NCBI RefSeq assembly: GCF_000384335.2
Contig: NZ_KQ031382.1
Coordinates: 682,001-746,000 of the forward strand
Length of the DNA stretch: 64,000 bases
Source of the DNA: Hyphomicrobium sp. 99
GTDB taxonomy: Bacteria; Pseudomonadota; Alphaproteobacteria; Rhizobiales; Hyphomicrobiaceae
Reading direction: 5' to 3'
The translations under genes were made by a program, and so were the position numbers. The notes under the pieces were generated by a model. The model saw only the letters and a list, made by a program, of their open reading frames with translations, did not search any database and was not told where the DNA came from. Shown here piece by piece: positions 43,701-52,337 of the stretch; position 1 is the stretch's first letter, and each line of letters begins with the position of its first letter.

Positions 43701-44592
43701 GCCGACGCGAGCACTCGCATCTCCGGCGAAATCGCCATCACCTGACGACAAGACAGCGCCTCCTGCACAGACGAAGCAGGCCGCCCTGCCGCCGGGATCC
43801 GTGGTGCGCCATCGGCAGAAAGCGGCACCCGCGCCCGCAGCAAGCGCAAAGCCGCCAGTGAACGGTGCAGTGACCCTCGCAGCACCTCAGAACGGTGCGC
43901 CAGCGGCGCCGATGAATGGTGCGCGCAATGGTGCACATAATGGCGCGCACAACGGTGCGGCGAACGCGCCTTCAGATATCCGTCAGCGGATTAATGATGC
44001 CCCTGCGGCCCCGCTTCCGCTCTCGGCTCCATTCCCGCCGCAGATGCGGCCACAACCCCAGGGCCAGCCGCAACAACAGCCACCGAGGCCGCCGTCTCAG
44101 CCACGGCCGCTCGCAGCGAAGGTGCCCGATGCGGCGCCAATGCCGCAGCACGCGCCGCCGCCTCCCGCGAACCTGCAGAATGGAAGTCCGCTTCCGTCGA
44201 TCATGCAGCCCGCGAAGGATCGACCGCCTGAGACATCACAGCCGAATATCGTTTCGCCGCTCGCAGAAGCCTTGGCTCGGGCAAGCGCAACGCCGCCACC
44301 ACCACCGGCCCCGCCGGCTCCCTCTGTCGCTCCAGCTTCGCTGAGAAGTGACAGCCCAACCGGAATTCCGCCCGCGGCGCCGCCACCGCCACTGCCTGCG
44401 AACGGCGCCGGTTTCTCCTCTGTGCCTTCAACCCAGCCGGACTTCTCGACCCTGCCGCCATCGATTGCCGCAAGTCTCGCGAGGCTCGCGGGAACGCCCC
44501 TTCCTACCGGAAGAACGAGTGGCGGCCCCGCAACGCCCGGCGCGACAGGCGACGAGACGAAAGCCCCGAAGGTCAGCTCGGGCAGCGCTTAA
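40720..44592 (+). CDS. Large membrane PAS-GGDEF-EAL protein with degenerate GGDEF and disordered tail
   Basis: 1290 residues if it starts at the ATG overlapping the previous stop; an ATG five codons later is possible. The order is: signal peptide (to about 36), periplasmic domain (about 40-190), a multi-helix membrane domain like 7TMR-DISM sensors (about 195-410), PAS (about 420-530), GGDEF (540-710), EAL (725-975), then a 300-residue Pro/Ala/Gln-rich tail. The cyclase motif reads GGDQF (618-622), so diguanylate cyclase activity is doubtful. The EAL motif reads EAQ (746-748), but the catalytic Glu, the NVS Asn, the ESE pair, DDFGTG, the Lys in IKI, the AAEGVE Glu and the QGYHF Gln remain, so c-di-GMP hydrolysis is possible. 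Confidence 0.88.
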   Translation: MGAGGMNRGRHGRSWLSALGILALCLVALTGRAEALTPIPVQSDQDRLEITTLGEAYEGRGDSLQVETAAGSDGVSGRMTVRASVPGTSPNWMVFALTNKTDKSLERLLTADRYTIVGSGTIWPDLDARRIESVTPSVGFVPERIKSDKADVFRITLEPGQTITYVAELAGERYARMYLWQPIDYEIKSRDRQLFNGAMLGLTGLLAIFLTSIFAANHKLIFPAAALVAWTVLTYLCVDFGFFHKLFNLRPEDNAVYRAAGEAAMASSFVIFLTTFLRLALWHGLVRMMIGVWMVAQLTLIAVAVIDPRLAATFARLSFLAIGGVGGLFTVFLAMKGQDRALSLVPTWLLFLVWIFATGMTLSGRMSGDVVVASLVAGLVLVVILMGFTVTQFAFRSADTSYAGAPTELQARSLALAASGSTVWEWNIRRDEIKVGPEVEVALSLMPGELSTKVDEFLKHVHPTDKERFRVTLMSAQERSGIRIKSDFRLRHADNSWRWFELEAASVPNSDGRTLRCVGLLRDVSDTKRAHERLLHDAVHCSLTGLPNRELFLDRLKAVMIRAKTDNTVKPAVIYIDLDKFKSANASLGLVRGDSLLLTVARRLQRHLGPQDTVARVGGDQFAMLFIGEREARNLPALAERVRRSLRAPIPLANQEVVLTGSIGIALWDGTQGADGDLLKDAQLAMYRAKQAGSDRIEVFEPGMRRERQLDDEVEADLARAIEKGQLRVLYQPIVYLPTKELAGFEAQLRWEHPKLGLVNPLAAISDTEDTELLIKLTSHLLLRAAKDVARWVLELPRSERPIFVTVNVSGRQLFRPESVQEIRHVLGRNIAPVGTMRLEISESLLMDNPEQAVEVLKLLSGSGVELTLDDFGTGFSSLAYLHRFPFDTIKICGELIRGGSTGEGAAIVRSMVALAHELSKTIAAEGVERADEAGFLRSIGCEYAQGYHFGEPIPDRAVSQLLKMVRRSERKMQPRGFFRPKTKTPSKEIAAQKPTRALASPAKSPSPDDKTAPPAQTKQAALPPGSVVRHRQKAAPAPAASAKPPVNGAVTLAAPQNGAPAAPMNGARNGAHNGAHNGAANAPSDIRQRINDAPAAPLPLSAPFPPQMRPQPQGQPQQQPPRPPSQPRPLAAKVPDAAPMPQHAPPPPANLQNGSPLPSIMQPAKDRPPETSQPNIVSPLAEALARASATPPPPPAPPAPSVAPASLRSDSPTGIPPAAPPPPLPANGAGFSSVPSTQPDFSTLPPSIAASLARLAGTPLPTGRTSGGPATPGATGDETKAPKVSSGSA
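43915..43962 (+). repeat. 12-bp tandem repeat coding NGA(R/H)
   Basis: Four consecutive 12-base units of the form AA(T/C)GG(T/C)GC followed by four variable bases, encoding NGAR NGAH NGAH NGAA within the disordered tail of the large EAL protein. Short in-frame repeats like this vary easily in copy number by slippage. Confidence 0.75.
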
Positions 44593-44624
44593 GAGAGAGA
44601 AGCTTAGAACGGAACGCTGCTTGC

Positions 44625-45242
44625 TCAGGCGTGTCCGGCGTCGCTGACGAGATGTGAGAGATCGATGCCCATTTTCGCCAGCGCGCGGGAATACTTGCTC
44701 TCGAGATCCTCGTCGAAAATCAGCTCCGGATCCGCCGGACAATGCAGCCAGCCGTTGGCCAGCAACTCGGTTTCGAGCTGTCCCGGCGACCAGCCGGCGT
44801 AGCCGAGCGCCAAGAGCGCCCGGGCCGGGCCGCGACCCTGCGCGATGGCTTTCAAAATATCGATCGTTGCCGTCAGACAAACGCCCTGCTCGATCGCGAG
44901 CGTCGAGTCCTCGGAAAAATAATCGGAGCTGTGCAGCACGAACCCGCGGCCCGTCTCGACCGGACCCCCGACTTGAATGGAAAGCGATAGAACTTCGCTC
45001 GTGATCTCGTCATCGGGATTGCGCGCCGAAATGCCGAGCCGTTCAAGCAAGTCCGGCGCCGTAATGTGATTGGCGCGCTGATTGATGATGAGGCCCATGG
45101 CCCCTTCGGAAGAATGCGCGCACATGTAAATGACCGAGCGCTGAAACCTTCGGTCTGTCATCGCTGGCATGGCGATGAGCAGCTGCCCCTCGAGCTTTAT
45201 TTCGGGGCCCGCTGTCTGGGCCGCCGGTCGGTTTGCTTTCAT
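44625..45242 (-). CDS. YqgE/AlgH family protein (UPF0301)
   Basis: 205 residues from the ATG at 45242; the frame continues to a TTG at 45287. Family signature [39 protein letters not shown] (split across residues 15-55), then [15 protein letters not shown] and [19 protein letters not shown]. AlgH was named for effects on alginate and virulence genes in Pseudomonas; its molecular role is unknown. Cytoplasmic, monocistronic, divergent from the DsbD-like gene. Confidence 0.92.
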   Translation of the reverse strand: MKANRPAAQTAGPEIKLEGQLLIAMPAMTDRRFQRSVIYMCAHSSEGAMGLIINQRANHITAPDLLERLGISARNPDDEITSEVLSLSIQVGGPVETGRGFVLHSSDYFSEDSTLAIEQGVCLTATIDILKAIAQGRGPARALLALGYAGWSPGQLETELLANGWLHCPADPELIFDEDLESKYSRALAKMGIDLSHLVSDAGHA

Positions 45243-45399
45243 ATTGTTCAGACTAACCCCATAGAACGGCGACGTGAAGACGTCCAAAGGTGCAATAAGG
45301 ACGTCGCGATAACGTCAGGTTTCGCTGCAACGTATAATTGGACAGGAACGTGCTGGCGGCGCGAGCGATCCATCAACGAGTATCGAAAGGCGAAACGTT

Positions 45400-46224
45400 G
45401 TGATCAGACTGGCTATAGCATTTTTGGTTCTGGGCACCGCCGTTGCCTGGAGCGATCCTGGCCCCGTTGCGTCCGATTGGTACCAAGGCTTCAACAACAA
45501 GGCGCGGCTTCTGGCCGGGACCGCAACGAGAAACGGAGACCCTGGACTTTACGCTGGCGTCGAGGTGACGATGCCGGAAGGTTGGAAGACCTACTGGCGC
45601 TCGCCAGGTGACGCGGGCGGCGTGCCCCCCGAATTCGACTGGCAGGGATCGGATAACCTCGCATCCGCGACCGTCCTCTTCACCGCGCCTCACCGGATGC
45701 ACGACAAAGCCGGAGACGTCGTCGGATATAAGAATGGCGTGGTCTTTCCGGTGGCGGTGAAGCCCGTTGATCCGAGCAAGCCCGTCATGCTTCATGGTAA
45801 GATCGCTTACGGCGTCTGTAAGGATATCTGCATCCCCGCGGAAGCCGAGCTGCAACTCGTGATCCCGCCAGACGTTGGGACTTCCGAAGAACTGACGAAC
45901 GTCCTCGCCCGCGTTCCCGTCGCGCTGCCACGACCGCGAATTGATCCCACTCTGGCCGGATGGCGCCTCGATCAAAACAATGGAAAGCCGAAGCTCGTGC
46001 TGAACGTTGAAACCGCCGAACTCGCGACTGCCGATACGTTCGTCGAAGCTCCTGGGGGCGTTTTCGTACCGTTGCCGAAACGCGTAACGGACGCGTCGGG
46101 GAAGGCCGTATTCGAAGTCGATCTGACCGATGGGGTCGACATCAAAGATTTGAAGGGCAAGCCATTGACGGTCACGATGATCGACGGCAAAGGCCAGTCC
46201 GAGACGACGATTACTCTTGAGTAG
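45400..46224 (+). CDS. Periplasmic DsbD N-terminal-domain protein
   Basis: 274 residues from a GTG at 45400 with AAAGG upstream. A signal peptide (about residues 1-18) is followed by a domain with YAGVEVTMPEGWKTYWRSPGDAGG, typical of the DsbD/ScsB alpha domain, and a Cys pair in GVCKDICIPAEAEL (near 145), which could shuttle reducing equivalents. It lacks the membrane part of DsbD, so it must accept electrons from another carrier. A peroxiredoxin gene starts 52 bases downstream, which suggests a shared redox theme. Confidence 0.8.
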   Translation: MIRLAIAFLVLGTAVAWSDPGPVASDWYQGFNNKARLLAGTATRNGDPGLYAGVEVTMPEGWKTYWRSPGDAGGVPPEFDWQGSDNLASATVLFTAPHRMHDKAGDVVGYKNGVVFPVAVKPVDPSKPVMLHGKIAYGVCKDICIPAEAELQLVIPPDVGTSEELTNVLARVPVALPRPRIDPTLAGWRLDQNNGKPKLVLNVETAELATADTFVEAPGGVFVPLPKRVTDASGKAVFEVDLTDGVDIKDLKGKPLTVTMIDGKGQSETTITLE

Positions 46225-46275
46225 CATTTCGCAGCCGCTACATAGCAACCGCCAGCACGAACTCAGAGGGATACC

Positions 46276-46773
46276 ATGACGATCAAAGTCGGAGATCAAC
46301 TGCCGGACGGCAAGTTCACAATCATGGGTGCTGACGGTCCGGAGCCCAAGTCGGTAAGCGAAATCTTCGCTGGAAAGAAAGTGGCGATCTTCGCCGTTCC
46401 GGGCGCCTACACGCCGACCTGCAGCAAGAGCCATATGCCGGGCTTCGTCGAACGTGTTGACGAGCTGAAGGGCAAGGGCATCGACACCATCGCCTGCACG
46501 GCCGTGAACGACATTTTCGTTTTGACGAACTGGGCGAAAGACACCGGCGCGACGGGCAAGATCGAAATGCTGGCGGATGGCTCCGGCGATTTCGCCAAGG
46601 CCGTCGGGCTTGAGATCGACCTTTCGAACTTCGGCCTTGGGCTTCGATCGAAGCGCTACGCGATGCTGGTCGATAACGGTGTGGTCAAAGTCCTGAACGT
46701 CGAGGACAGCCCGCCCATCGCGGAAAAGTCGAGCGCCGCAAACCTCTGCTCGATGATCGACCGCTCACTTTAG
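46276..46773 (+). CDS. Peroxiredoxin, Prx5 type
   Basis: 165 residues. The peroxidatic Cys lies in [16 protein letters not shown] (near residue 49), and a second Cys near the C-terminus (NLCSMID) sits where atypical 2-Cys Prx5 enzymes keep their resolving residue. [21 protein letters not shown] is typical. It reduces hydrogen peroxide and organic peroxides in the cytoplasm with glutathione/glutaredoxin or thioredoxin. Its last nine bases overlap the convergent rnhA. Confidence 0.92.
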   Translation: MTIKVGDQLPDGKFTIMGADGPEPKSVSEIFAGKKVAIFAVPGAYTPTCSKSHMPGFVERVDELKGKGIDTIACTAVNDIFVLTNWAKDTGATGKIEMLADGSGDFAKAVGLEIDLSNFGLGLRSKRYAMLVDNGVVKVLNVEDSPPIAEKSSAANLCSMIDRSL

Positions 46774-47250
46774 AGTGTTGGCCGGGTGCACAGCCCGGCC
46801 GCCCGCCTTGAACGGGGCCATCGCGATACGCGCCAGTTCATCGGCGCGTTCGTTTTCCGGATGACCGGCATGGCCCTTCAGCCAATGCCACTTGACGTGA
46901 TGCTTGTTGCGCAACGCGTCGAGTTCCTGCCAGAGCTCGGCGTTTTTCACCGGCTTTTTATCGGCGGTCCGCCAGCCGTTTTTCTTCCAGCCGTGAATCC
47001 ACGACATGATCCCGTTACGGACGTAGACGCTGTCCGTCCAGAGTTCGACATCGCTTGGCTTTTTGAGCGCTTCGAGCGCCGAGATCGCCGCCTTCAGCTC
47101 CATGCGATTGTTCGTCGTCAGCTTCTCGCCGCCGTTGATCTCTTTGCGGTGATCGCCGGAAATCAGGATCGCGCCCCAGCCGCCTGGCCCGGGATTTCCC
47201 GAGCAGGCGCCGTCGCTGTAGATCAGAACTTTTGGACGTTCATCGGTCAT
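46765..47250 (-). CDS. rnhA: Ribonuclease HI
   Basis: 161 residues. Catalytic residues are seen in [19 protein letters not shown] (Asp), [13 protein letters not shown] (Glu), [13 protein letters not shown] (Asp) and [19 protein letters not shown] (His and Asp), the complete RNase HI set. It removes RNA from RNA-DNA hybrids during replication. Its ATG overlaps the thrB stop as ATGA, making it the last gene of an ispH-thrB-rnhA operon, an arrangement common in alphaproteobacteria. Confidence 0.96.
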   Translation of the reverse strand: MTDERPKVLIYSDGACSGNPGPGGWGAILISGDHRKEINGGEKLTTNNRMELKAAISALEALKKPSDVELWTDSVYVRNGIMSWIHGWKKNGWRTADKKPVKNAELWQELDALRNKHHVKWHWLKGHAGHPENERADELARIAMAPFKAGGRAVHPANTLK

Positions 47251-48218
47251 GAGGTCAGCTGTGCAGTGTAATCGGCGATATCGCCGACCGATTGGTGAAA
47301 TTCAAGCCGCTGAACATAGTCGGCGGGATCCTTGCGCGCGACGAGCGCATCTTTCGGCGTGTTGAGCCAGTCGTAGCTCCGTGTCAGCAGAAAGCGCATC
47401 GCCGCCCCGCGAGCAAGAACCGGCATGGCCGCACGCTCCGCTTGGCTGAGCTGACGAACGCTATTGTAGCCCTCGAGAAGCGCGCCGCCCTTCGCAGGAT
47501 CGTATTGTGAATTCGCGTCGAAGCACCACGCATTGAGGCAGATCGCGACGTCGTAGGCGAGAGCGTCGTTGCACGCGAAGTAGAAGTCGATGATGCCGGA
47601 AAGCTTGTGGTCGATGAAGAAGACATTGTCCGGAAAGAGATCGGCGTGGATGATCCCTTGGGCAAGATCCTGTGGCCATGAGCGTTCGAGGTAACGAAGC
47701 TCATCCGCGATCAGATCGTGCAGGCCGCCGCAAATCTCTTCTGTCCGCGACGAGAATTTATCGAACAGTGGTCGCCATCCGGCGAGGCCCAAAGCATTGG
47801 CGCGCTTCAACGCAAAGCCTTCGCCCGCGATATGCATTCGCGCGAGCGCTTTCCCGAGCTCGAGGGTATGGAAAACCTTGGGCTGCTTCGGCCAGACACC
47901 TTCGAGGAAGGTGATAAGCGCGGCCTGTCGCCCTGCAAGCTGGTTCAGAACCCGCCCGTTCTTGTCATGTACGGGAAGCGGGCACGTCACGCCGCCTCCG
48001 GAAAGATGTTCCATCAATCCGAGAAAGAACGGCAGATCGGCGGGATCGACGCGCTTTTCGTAGAGCGTCAGAATGAACGTGCCGGTCGTCGTATGCACCA
48101 GATAGTTGGTGTTCTCGACGCCCTCGGCAATTCCCTTGAATGAAAGCAGCTGCCCGAGCGCATATCCATCGATAAAGCGCGCAAGCTCATCGTCGCTGAC
48201 TTCTGTATAGACGGCCAT
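47247..48218 (-). CDS. thrB: Homoserine kinase (ThrB2 type, APH fold)
   Basis: 323 residues. This is the aminoglycoside-phosphotransferase-fold homoserine kinase, not the GHMP type: [19 protein letters not shown], then [13 protein letters not shown], the catalytic loop [13 protein letters not shown] and the metal motif [11 protein letters not shown]. It makes O-phosphohomoserine for threonine synthase (thrC at 37407, elsewhere in this window). It starts 21 bases after ispH. Confidence 0.95.
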   Translation of the reverse strand: MAVYTEVSDDELARFIDGYALGQLLSFKGIAEGVENTNYLVHTTTGTFILTLYEKRVDPADLPFFLGLMEHLSGGGVTCPLPVHDKNGRVLNQLAGRQAALITFLEGVWPKQPKVFHTLELGKALARMHIAGEGFALKRANALGLAGWRPLFDKFSSRTEEICGGLHDLIADELRYLERSWPQDLAQGIIHADLFPDNVFFIDHKLSGIIDFYFACNDALAYDVAICLNAWCFDANSQYDPAKGGALLEGYNSVRQLSQAERAAMPVLARGAAMRFLLTRSYDWLNTPKDALVARKDPADYVQRLEFHQSVGDIADYTAQLTS

Positions 48219-48239
48219 GTTCCCGCGCGCTGAATGGAG

Positions 48240-49244
48240 CTAGTGCTGTTGCTCGATGGGAGCGCGCGCGACCCGGACTTCCCGCGGCACATTGAAGATC
48301 ACGCGCTCCTCGAGCGTCGTGACGACCTCGATCGTCACATCATAGCGGCCGCGAAACGCTTCCACCACTTCTTCGACGATGACCTCGGGCGCCGACGCAC
48401 CAGCTGTGATGCCGATGGTTTCCGCGCCGTCGAGCTTCTCCCACGGAATGTCCGCTGCGCGTTCGACGAGGAAGGAAAACCGGCAGCCCGCGCGTTCCGC
48501 GACTTCGACCAGGCGGAGAGAATTCGAGCTCTTCGGACCGCCGACCACGATCAGTCCGTCGATACGCGAAGCCAATGCCTTGACCGCATTCTGACGATTG
48601 GTCGTCGCGTAGCAGATGTCCTCTTTGACGGGGCCGCCGATCCCGGGAAAGCGCTCTTTCAGAACCGCAACGATCTCCGCGGTATCGTCGAGCGAGAGCG
48701 TCGTCTGCGTGACGTAAGCGAGATTTCCTGCGTCCTTAGGTGTGAATGCCCGCACATCCTCAACGGATTCGACCAGCGTGATCGCGCCTTCGGGCAATTG
48801 CCCGAGCGTTCCGACAACCTCGGGATGGCCACGGTGGCCGACGAGGATGATTTCGCGGCCCTGCTCGTGGTGACGAGCCGTTTCCATATGAACTTTTGAG
48901 ACAAGTGGACAGGTCGCGTCGACGACGAACATGTTTCGGCCGCGCGCCACTTCGGGGATCGCCTTGCTCACACCATGTGCCGAAAAAATCACGGGCTGCG
49001 AAGTATCTGGAATCTCATCCAGCTCCTTCACAAAAACGGCACCTTTGGCTCTCAGTGAGTCAACGACGTAACGGTTGTGCACGATTTCATGTCGGACGTA
49101 GACGGGGGCGCCGAATTTCGTCAAAGCCTGTTCTACGATTTGAATGGCACGATCGACGCCGGCACAGAAACCGCGCGGGGCAGCGAGTAGGATTTTGAGA
49201 GGCGGCTTTTGCACGGTCGCTTCGGTTTGGTTAAGGCCCGACAT
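48240..49244 (-). CDS. ispH: 4-hydroxy-3-methylbut-2-enyl diphosphate reductase
   Basis: 334 residues. Three iron-sulfur-ligating cysteines are seen in [13 protein letters not shown] (near 27), [11 protein letters not shown] (near 113) and [11 protein letters not shown] (near 210). [11 protein letters not shown] and [14 protein letters not shown] hold the conserved His residues of the active site. It performs the last step of the MEP isoprenoid pathway, giving isopentenyl and dimethylallyl diphosphate. First gene of the ispH-thrB-rnhA operon. Divergent from the lipoprotein at 49411. Confidence 0.96.
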   Translation of the reverse strand: MSGLNQTEATVQKPPLKILLAAPRGFCAGVDRAIQIVEQALTKFGAPVYVRHEIVHNRYVVDSLRAKGAVFVKELDEIPDTSQPVIFSAHGVSKAIPEVARGRNMFVVDATCPLVSKVHMETARHHEQGREIILVGHRGHPEVVGTLGQLPEGAITLVESVEDVRAFTPKDAGNLAYVTQTTLSLDDTAEIVAVLKERFPGIGGPVKEDICYATTNRQNAVKALASRIDGLIVVGGPKSSNSLRLVEVAERAGCRFSFLVERAADIPWEKLDGAETIGITAGASAPEVIVEEVVEAFRGRYDVTIEVVTTLEERVIFNVPREVRVARAPIEQQH

Positions 49245-49410
49245 GGAAGAAAGACGTCCTTTATACTCGTTCGGCGCGCATGAAAATGCATTTGGGGGCC
49301 GAAGCTATCGGATGCTACGGTGCTTTTTAGACAAAACAAGGGGCCGACATTTTGAACCTTGGGGGACAACGTTGCTCAATTCGGGTTTTCGGCATCCTTA
49401 TAGCAGGGAT

Positions 49411-50070
49411 GTGACGGCGGTGCGCCGTTGTCTTTCGCCGGCCCGGATAGGCGCGACCGCTTCGCTTGCAGTCGCGCTGACGGCTCTCGGCGGCTGCGGA
49501 ATGTCGTCTTTGACGTCCGGCCTGGGCGGCGGCATGTTCGGCAGCTCGTCTGACAATCCACAGATTTCATCGGTGTCCGAGACCCAATTGCTCGACGCCG
49601 CCAAATCGGGCGACCCGACCACGGGCAGCACCTTCGTCGGTGAGGTCGACGCCGGCTGTCCGCGGCTCATCATCGCGCCGCATGATAATTACATCACGTT
49701 CTATCAGGTCGGCCACGTGGGCGATGCTCTCGCCGTCGCGCAGCGCGGCGAAATCACGAAAACGGCTCGCGAATGTCAGATTGAGCCGGGGCGCGTAACC
49801 GTGAAATACGGCTTCTCCGGCCGTCTTCTTCTGGGGCCAAAAGGACAGCCAGGCAACGTGACGTTGCCGATTACGGTCGCCGTCAACGATTCCAAGCGCA
49901 CCAAAGTTACGAGCGACAGTGTGAAGGTTGATGTCAACGTCGGCCTCGATAAGCCGATCAGCTATTTCTCGGCGGTGCGAACGGTGACTTTCCCGATCGC
50001 CGAAGGCTCACGGCCCGGCGAATATGAACTCATCGTCGGCTTCGATAGCCGGGCTCCAAGCTCCGGCTGA
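49411..50070 (+). CDS. Putative lipoprotein
   Basis: 219 residues from the GTG at 49411, which has AGCAGGG just upstream and gives a basic N-terminus before the hydrophobic core; a TTG at 49372 with GGGGGA is an alternative. The signal ends in the lipobox LGGC near residue 30, so it is likely lipidated. A Gly/Ser linker (SGLGGGMFGSSSDN) precedes a beta-rich domain (CPRLIIAPHDNYITFYQ; VTVKYGFSGRLLLGPKGQPG). The pattern resembles envelope lipoproteins of Hyphomicrobiales with no assigned role. It has its own terminator. Confidence 0.7.
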   Translation: MTAVRRCLSPARIGATASLAVALTALGGCGMSSLTSGLGGGMFGSSSDNPQISSVSETQLLDAAKSGDPTTGSTFVGEVDAGCPRLIIAPHDNYITFYQVGHVGDALAVAQRGEITKTARECQIEPGRVTVKYGFSGRLLLGPKGQPGNVTLPITVAVNDSKRTKVTSDSVKVDVNVGLDKPISYFSAVRTVTFPIAEGSRPGEYELIVGFDSRAPSSG

Positions 50071-50123
50071 GGCGAAGCCCGGCCGCAGCGGCAATCTTCG
50101 AAACTCTTCAAACTCGCATAACA

Positions 50124-50154
50124 AAAAAGGCCAAGCGTGAAGCTTGGCCTTTTT
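50124..50154. terminator. Terminator between the lipoprotein and atpF
   Basis: AAAAAGGCCAAGC pairs perfectly with GCTTGGCCTTTTT around GTGAA; five T residues end it on plus and an A-run gives the same on minus. It lies between the convergent lipoprotein and the ATP synthase Fo operon and probably ends both. Confidence 0.88.
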
Positions 50155-50179
50155 GATTCTGGATTGTCGGAAAGCTCGT

Positions 50180-50671
50180 TTAGTTGAGCTTGCCCTTGAG
50201 GTCGTTGATCGAGCTCGACACCAGCGTTTCGCCTGTCGCGCCGCCAGCACGCGTCTTCAAGATCTCATGAGCGGCCGCGATCGCGGTTTCCACTGCCGTC
50301 GAACGAACTTCGCTCAAAGCCTGAGCTTCGGCGCGCGCGATCTTTTCCTCGGCGATCTTGGAACGTCTCTCGAGGCTCTCGACGAGTGCCTTACGCGAGT
50401 CGGTCGCAAGAGCCTCAGCTTCGCGCTTGGCCTGCTCGATGATCGACTTAGCTTCGTTCTCCGCTTCGCGAGCCTTACGCTGGTAATCGGCAAGAAGCGC
50501 CTGAGCCTCTTCGCGCAATTTGCGCGCCTCGTCGAGTTCCCGGCGGATAGCGTCCGCGCGATCGTCGAGCGACTTCGTAACGATGGACGGCACGCGATAG
50601 TAAATCACGATCGCCACGAAAATGACGAAGGAGACGAGGACCCAGAAAAGTGGATCGTTTGGATCGAACAT
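50180..50671 (-). CDS. atpF: ATP synthase Fo subunit b
   Basis: 163 residues. One N-terminal transmembrane helix (LFWVLVSFVIFVAIVIYYRVP, about 8-28), then a long charged right-handed coiled coil (IRRELDEARKLREEAQALLADY onward) typical of the peripheral stalk. Last gene of the Fo operon, 10 bases after the b' gene. Pairs with b' to hold the F1 head. Confidence 0.93.
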   Translation of the reverse strand: MFDPNDPLFWVLVSFVIFVAIVIYYRVPSIVTKSLDDRADAIRRELDEARKLREEAQALLADYQRKAREAENEAKSIIEQAKREAEALATDSRKALVESLERRSKIAEEKIARAEAQALSEVRSTAVETAIAAAHEILKTRAGGATGETLVSSSINDLKGKLN

Positions 50672-50681
50672 CTCTAAATCC

Positions 50682-51236
50682 TCACTCGCCCGCCACTGGG
50701 CGGAGCACCTTCTTCACGTCATCAGGCGTAACGCTCTGCCCGATGAGCTTCTCGACGACAGCTCTTGCTGTATCCGATGCGATCTCGCCGATTGCCGAAC
50801 TCGCCTTGGACTTAGTGACGGCGATACGCTTATCGGCTTCACGAAGCTTCGCAGCGATTTGATCGTCGACGCGATGACGCTCCGTCTCCGTTTCAGAAGC
50901 AAGCTTTTCGCGCGTTTCCTTGGCAATGCCCGAGGCATTGGAACGAGCGTCGGCAAGCGCCTTTTCGTAGTCGGCGAGCGCTTTGTCGGTTTCAGCCTTC
51001 AGGCGTGACGCGGCGTCAATATCGCGCTTGATGCGGTCGCGACGCTCTTCGAGAACTTCGCCGACGCGCGGAAGCGCAATCTTCGACATTACGAAAAGCA
51101 GAGTCGCGAACGTCACCGCCAGCCAGAAAAGCTGCGGCAGGAAGTGATGCGCGTTGAGCTGCGGCAAGCCTACCGATTCGGGCGGCAATGCACCCGATTC
51201 GGCAACTGCTAGCAGCATAGTCGTGCCGGCAAACAT
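50682..51236 (-). CDS. atpF': ATP synthase Fo subunit b'
   Basis: 184 residues. An N-terminal extension (LPPESVGLPQLNAHHF) is followed by a transmembrane helix (LFWLAVTFATLLFVMSKIALPRVGEVLEERR, about 36-60) and a coiled coil. The ALPRVGEVLEERRDRIKRD motif is typical of the b' subunit found in alphaproteobacteria and cyanobacteria, which form a b-b' heterodimer. It lies between the c and b genes. Confidence 0.93.
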   Translation of the reverse strand: MFAGTTMLLAVAESGALPPESVGLPQLNAHHFLPQLFWLAVTFATLLFVMSKIALPRVGEVLEERRDRIKRDIDAASRLKAETDKALADYEKALADARSNASGIAKETREKLASETETERHRVDDQIAAKLREADKRIAVTKSKASSAIGEIASDTARAVVEKLIGQSVTPDDVKKVLRPVAGE

Positions 51237-51283
51237 ACGAGCCTCCGGTTGCTTGGGCGTGTCTTAGTGGTACCGGCCCAGTC

Positions 51284-51508
51284 TCAACCGTAGAGAATGA
51301 TGAGAGCGATCAGAAGACCGAAGAGGCCCGTTGCTTCGGCAAGAGCGAAGCCGATCAGCAGGTTCGTGAACTGGCCGGGTGCAGCCGACGGATTGCGCAT
51401 TGCGCCCGAGAGGTAGTTACCGAAGATGTTGCCGATGCCGACGCCGGCGCCGATCAGAGCCGAGCAGGCAAGGCCCGCACCGATCATCTTTGCTGCTGCG
51501 AGTTCCAT
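51284..51508 (-). CDS. atpE: ATP synthase Fo subunit c
   Basis: 74 residues forming a two-helix hairpin. Helix 1 is Gly/Ala-rich (MIGAGLACSALIGAGVGIGNIFGNY). The polar loop is RNP. Helix 2 has the proton-carrying Glu in LIGFALAEATGLFGLL. The Glu with no extra polar partner indicates a proton-coupled rather than sodium-coupled ring, as expected. The rotor ring subunit. Confidence 0.96.
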   Translation of the reverse strand: MELAAAKMIGAGLACSALIGAGVGIGNIFGNYLSGAMRNPSAAPGQFTNLLIGFALAEATGLFGLLIALIILYG

Positions 51509-51570
51509 TTCAAAGTCTCCCTTTGCTTCGCTTTTTGCGTTGGAATTTCGAGGTCCTGCGAGAAGACCTA

Positions 51571-52320
51571 TCAGTGGTGCATGTTCACAGCATCGTTGAG
51601 ATAGATGCAGGTGAGCACGGTGAAGATGAGCGCCTGAAGGAACGCCACGAGAAGTTCAAGGCCTGTAAAGGCGACCATGAAGCCCGTCGGCGCGATCTTG
51701 CCCCACCAGGGAAGCATGACGGCGAAGCCAGCGAACACTTCGAGCATCGTGTGGCCCGCCATCATGTTGGCGAAGAGACGCACCGAGTGGCTGATTGGAC
51801 GGATGAAGTAGGAAATGAGCTCGATCGGCACGATGACGGGCATCAGCCAGATCGGCACGCCCGAGGGCACGAACAGCTTCAGATAGCCGAAGCCGTGCTT
51901 CCAGAAACCGATCAACGTCGACACGATCCAGACCATTGCGGCAAGCGCGAAGGTCACGATGATGTGGCTGGTAACGGTGAAGTTGCCTGGGAGAAGACCG
52001 ATAAGGTTCAAGACCAGGATGAAGATGAAGATCGAGAACACCCACGGGAAGAACTTCATCCCGTCTTCGCCGAGGTTCTCTTTGACCATACCGGCGACGT
52101 ATTCATAAACGATCTCAGCCATCGACTGAATGCGCGAGGGAACGAGCGAACGCTTGTTCATCGCGTAAATCATGAAGGTGGAAATGAGAACAAGCGCCAC
52201 GATCATCATCAGCGACGAGTTCGTGAACGATATGTCATGACCTAGAAGATCGAGATCGAAAAGCTTTCGGATCTCGAACTGTTCCATCGGACCGTGATGT
52301 CCGGCACCTTCAGCGGCCAA
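51571..52320 (-). CDS. atpB: ATP synthase Fo subunit a
   Basis: 249 residues from a TTG at 52320, preceded by AGGGGG; an ATG at 52287 is less well placed. Membrane protein with the essential Arg in the ISHSVRLFANMMAGHTML helix (near 175), and PIELISYFIRP just before it. It forms the proton half-channels against the c ring. It follows atpI with a 17-base gap. Confidence 0.95.
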   Translation of the reverse strand: MAAEGAGHHGPMEQFEIRKLFDLDLLGHDISFTNSSLMMIVALVLISTFMIYAMNKRSLVPSRIQSMAEIVYEYVAGMVKENLGEDGMKFFPWVFSIFIFILVLNLIGLLPGNFTVTSHIIVTFALAAMVWIVSTLIGFWKHGFGYLKLFVPSGVPIWLMPVIVPIELISYFIRPISHSVRLFANMMAGHTMLEVFAGFAVMLPWWGKIAPTGFMVAFTGLELLVAFLQALIFTVLTCIYLNDAVNMHH

Positions 52321-52337
52321 GGTAACCCCCTAGTGTC

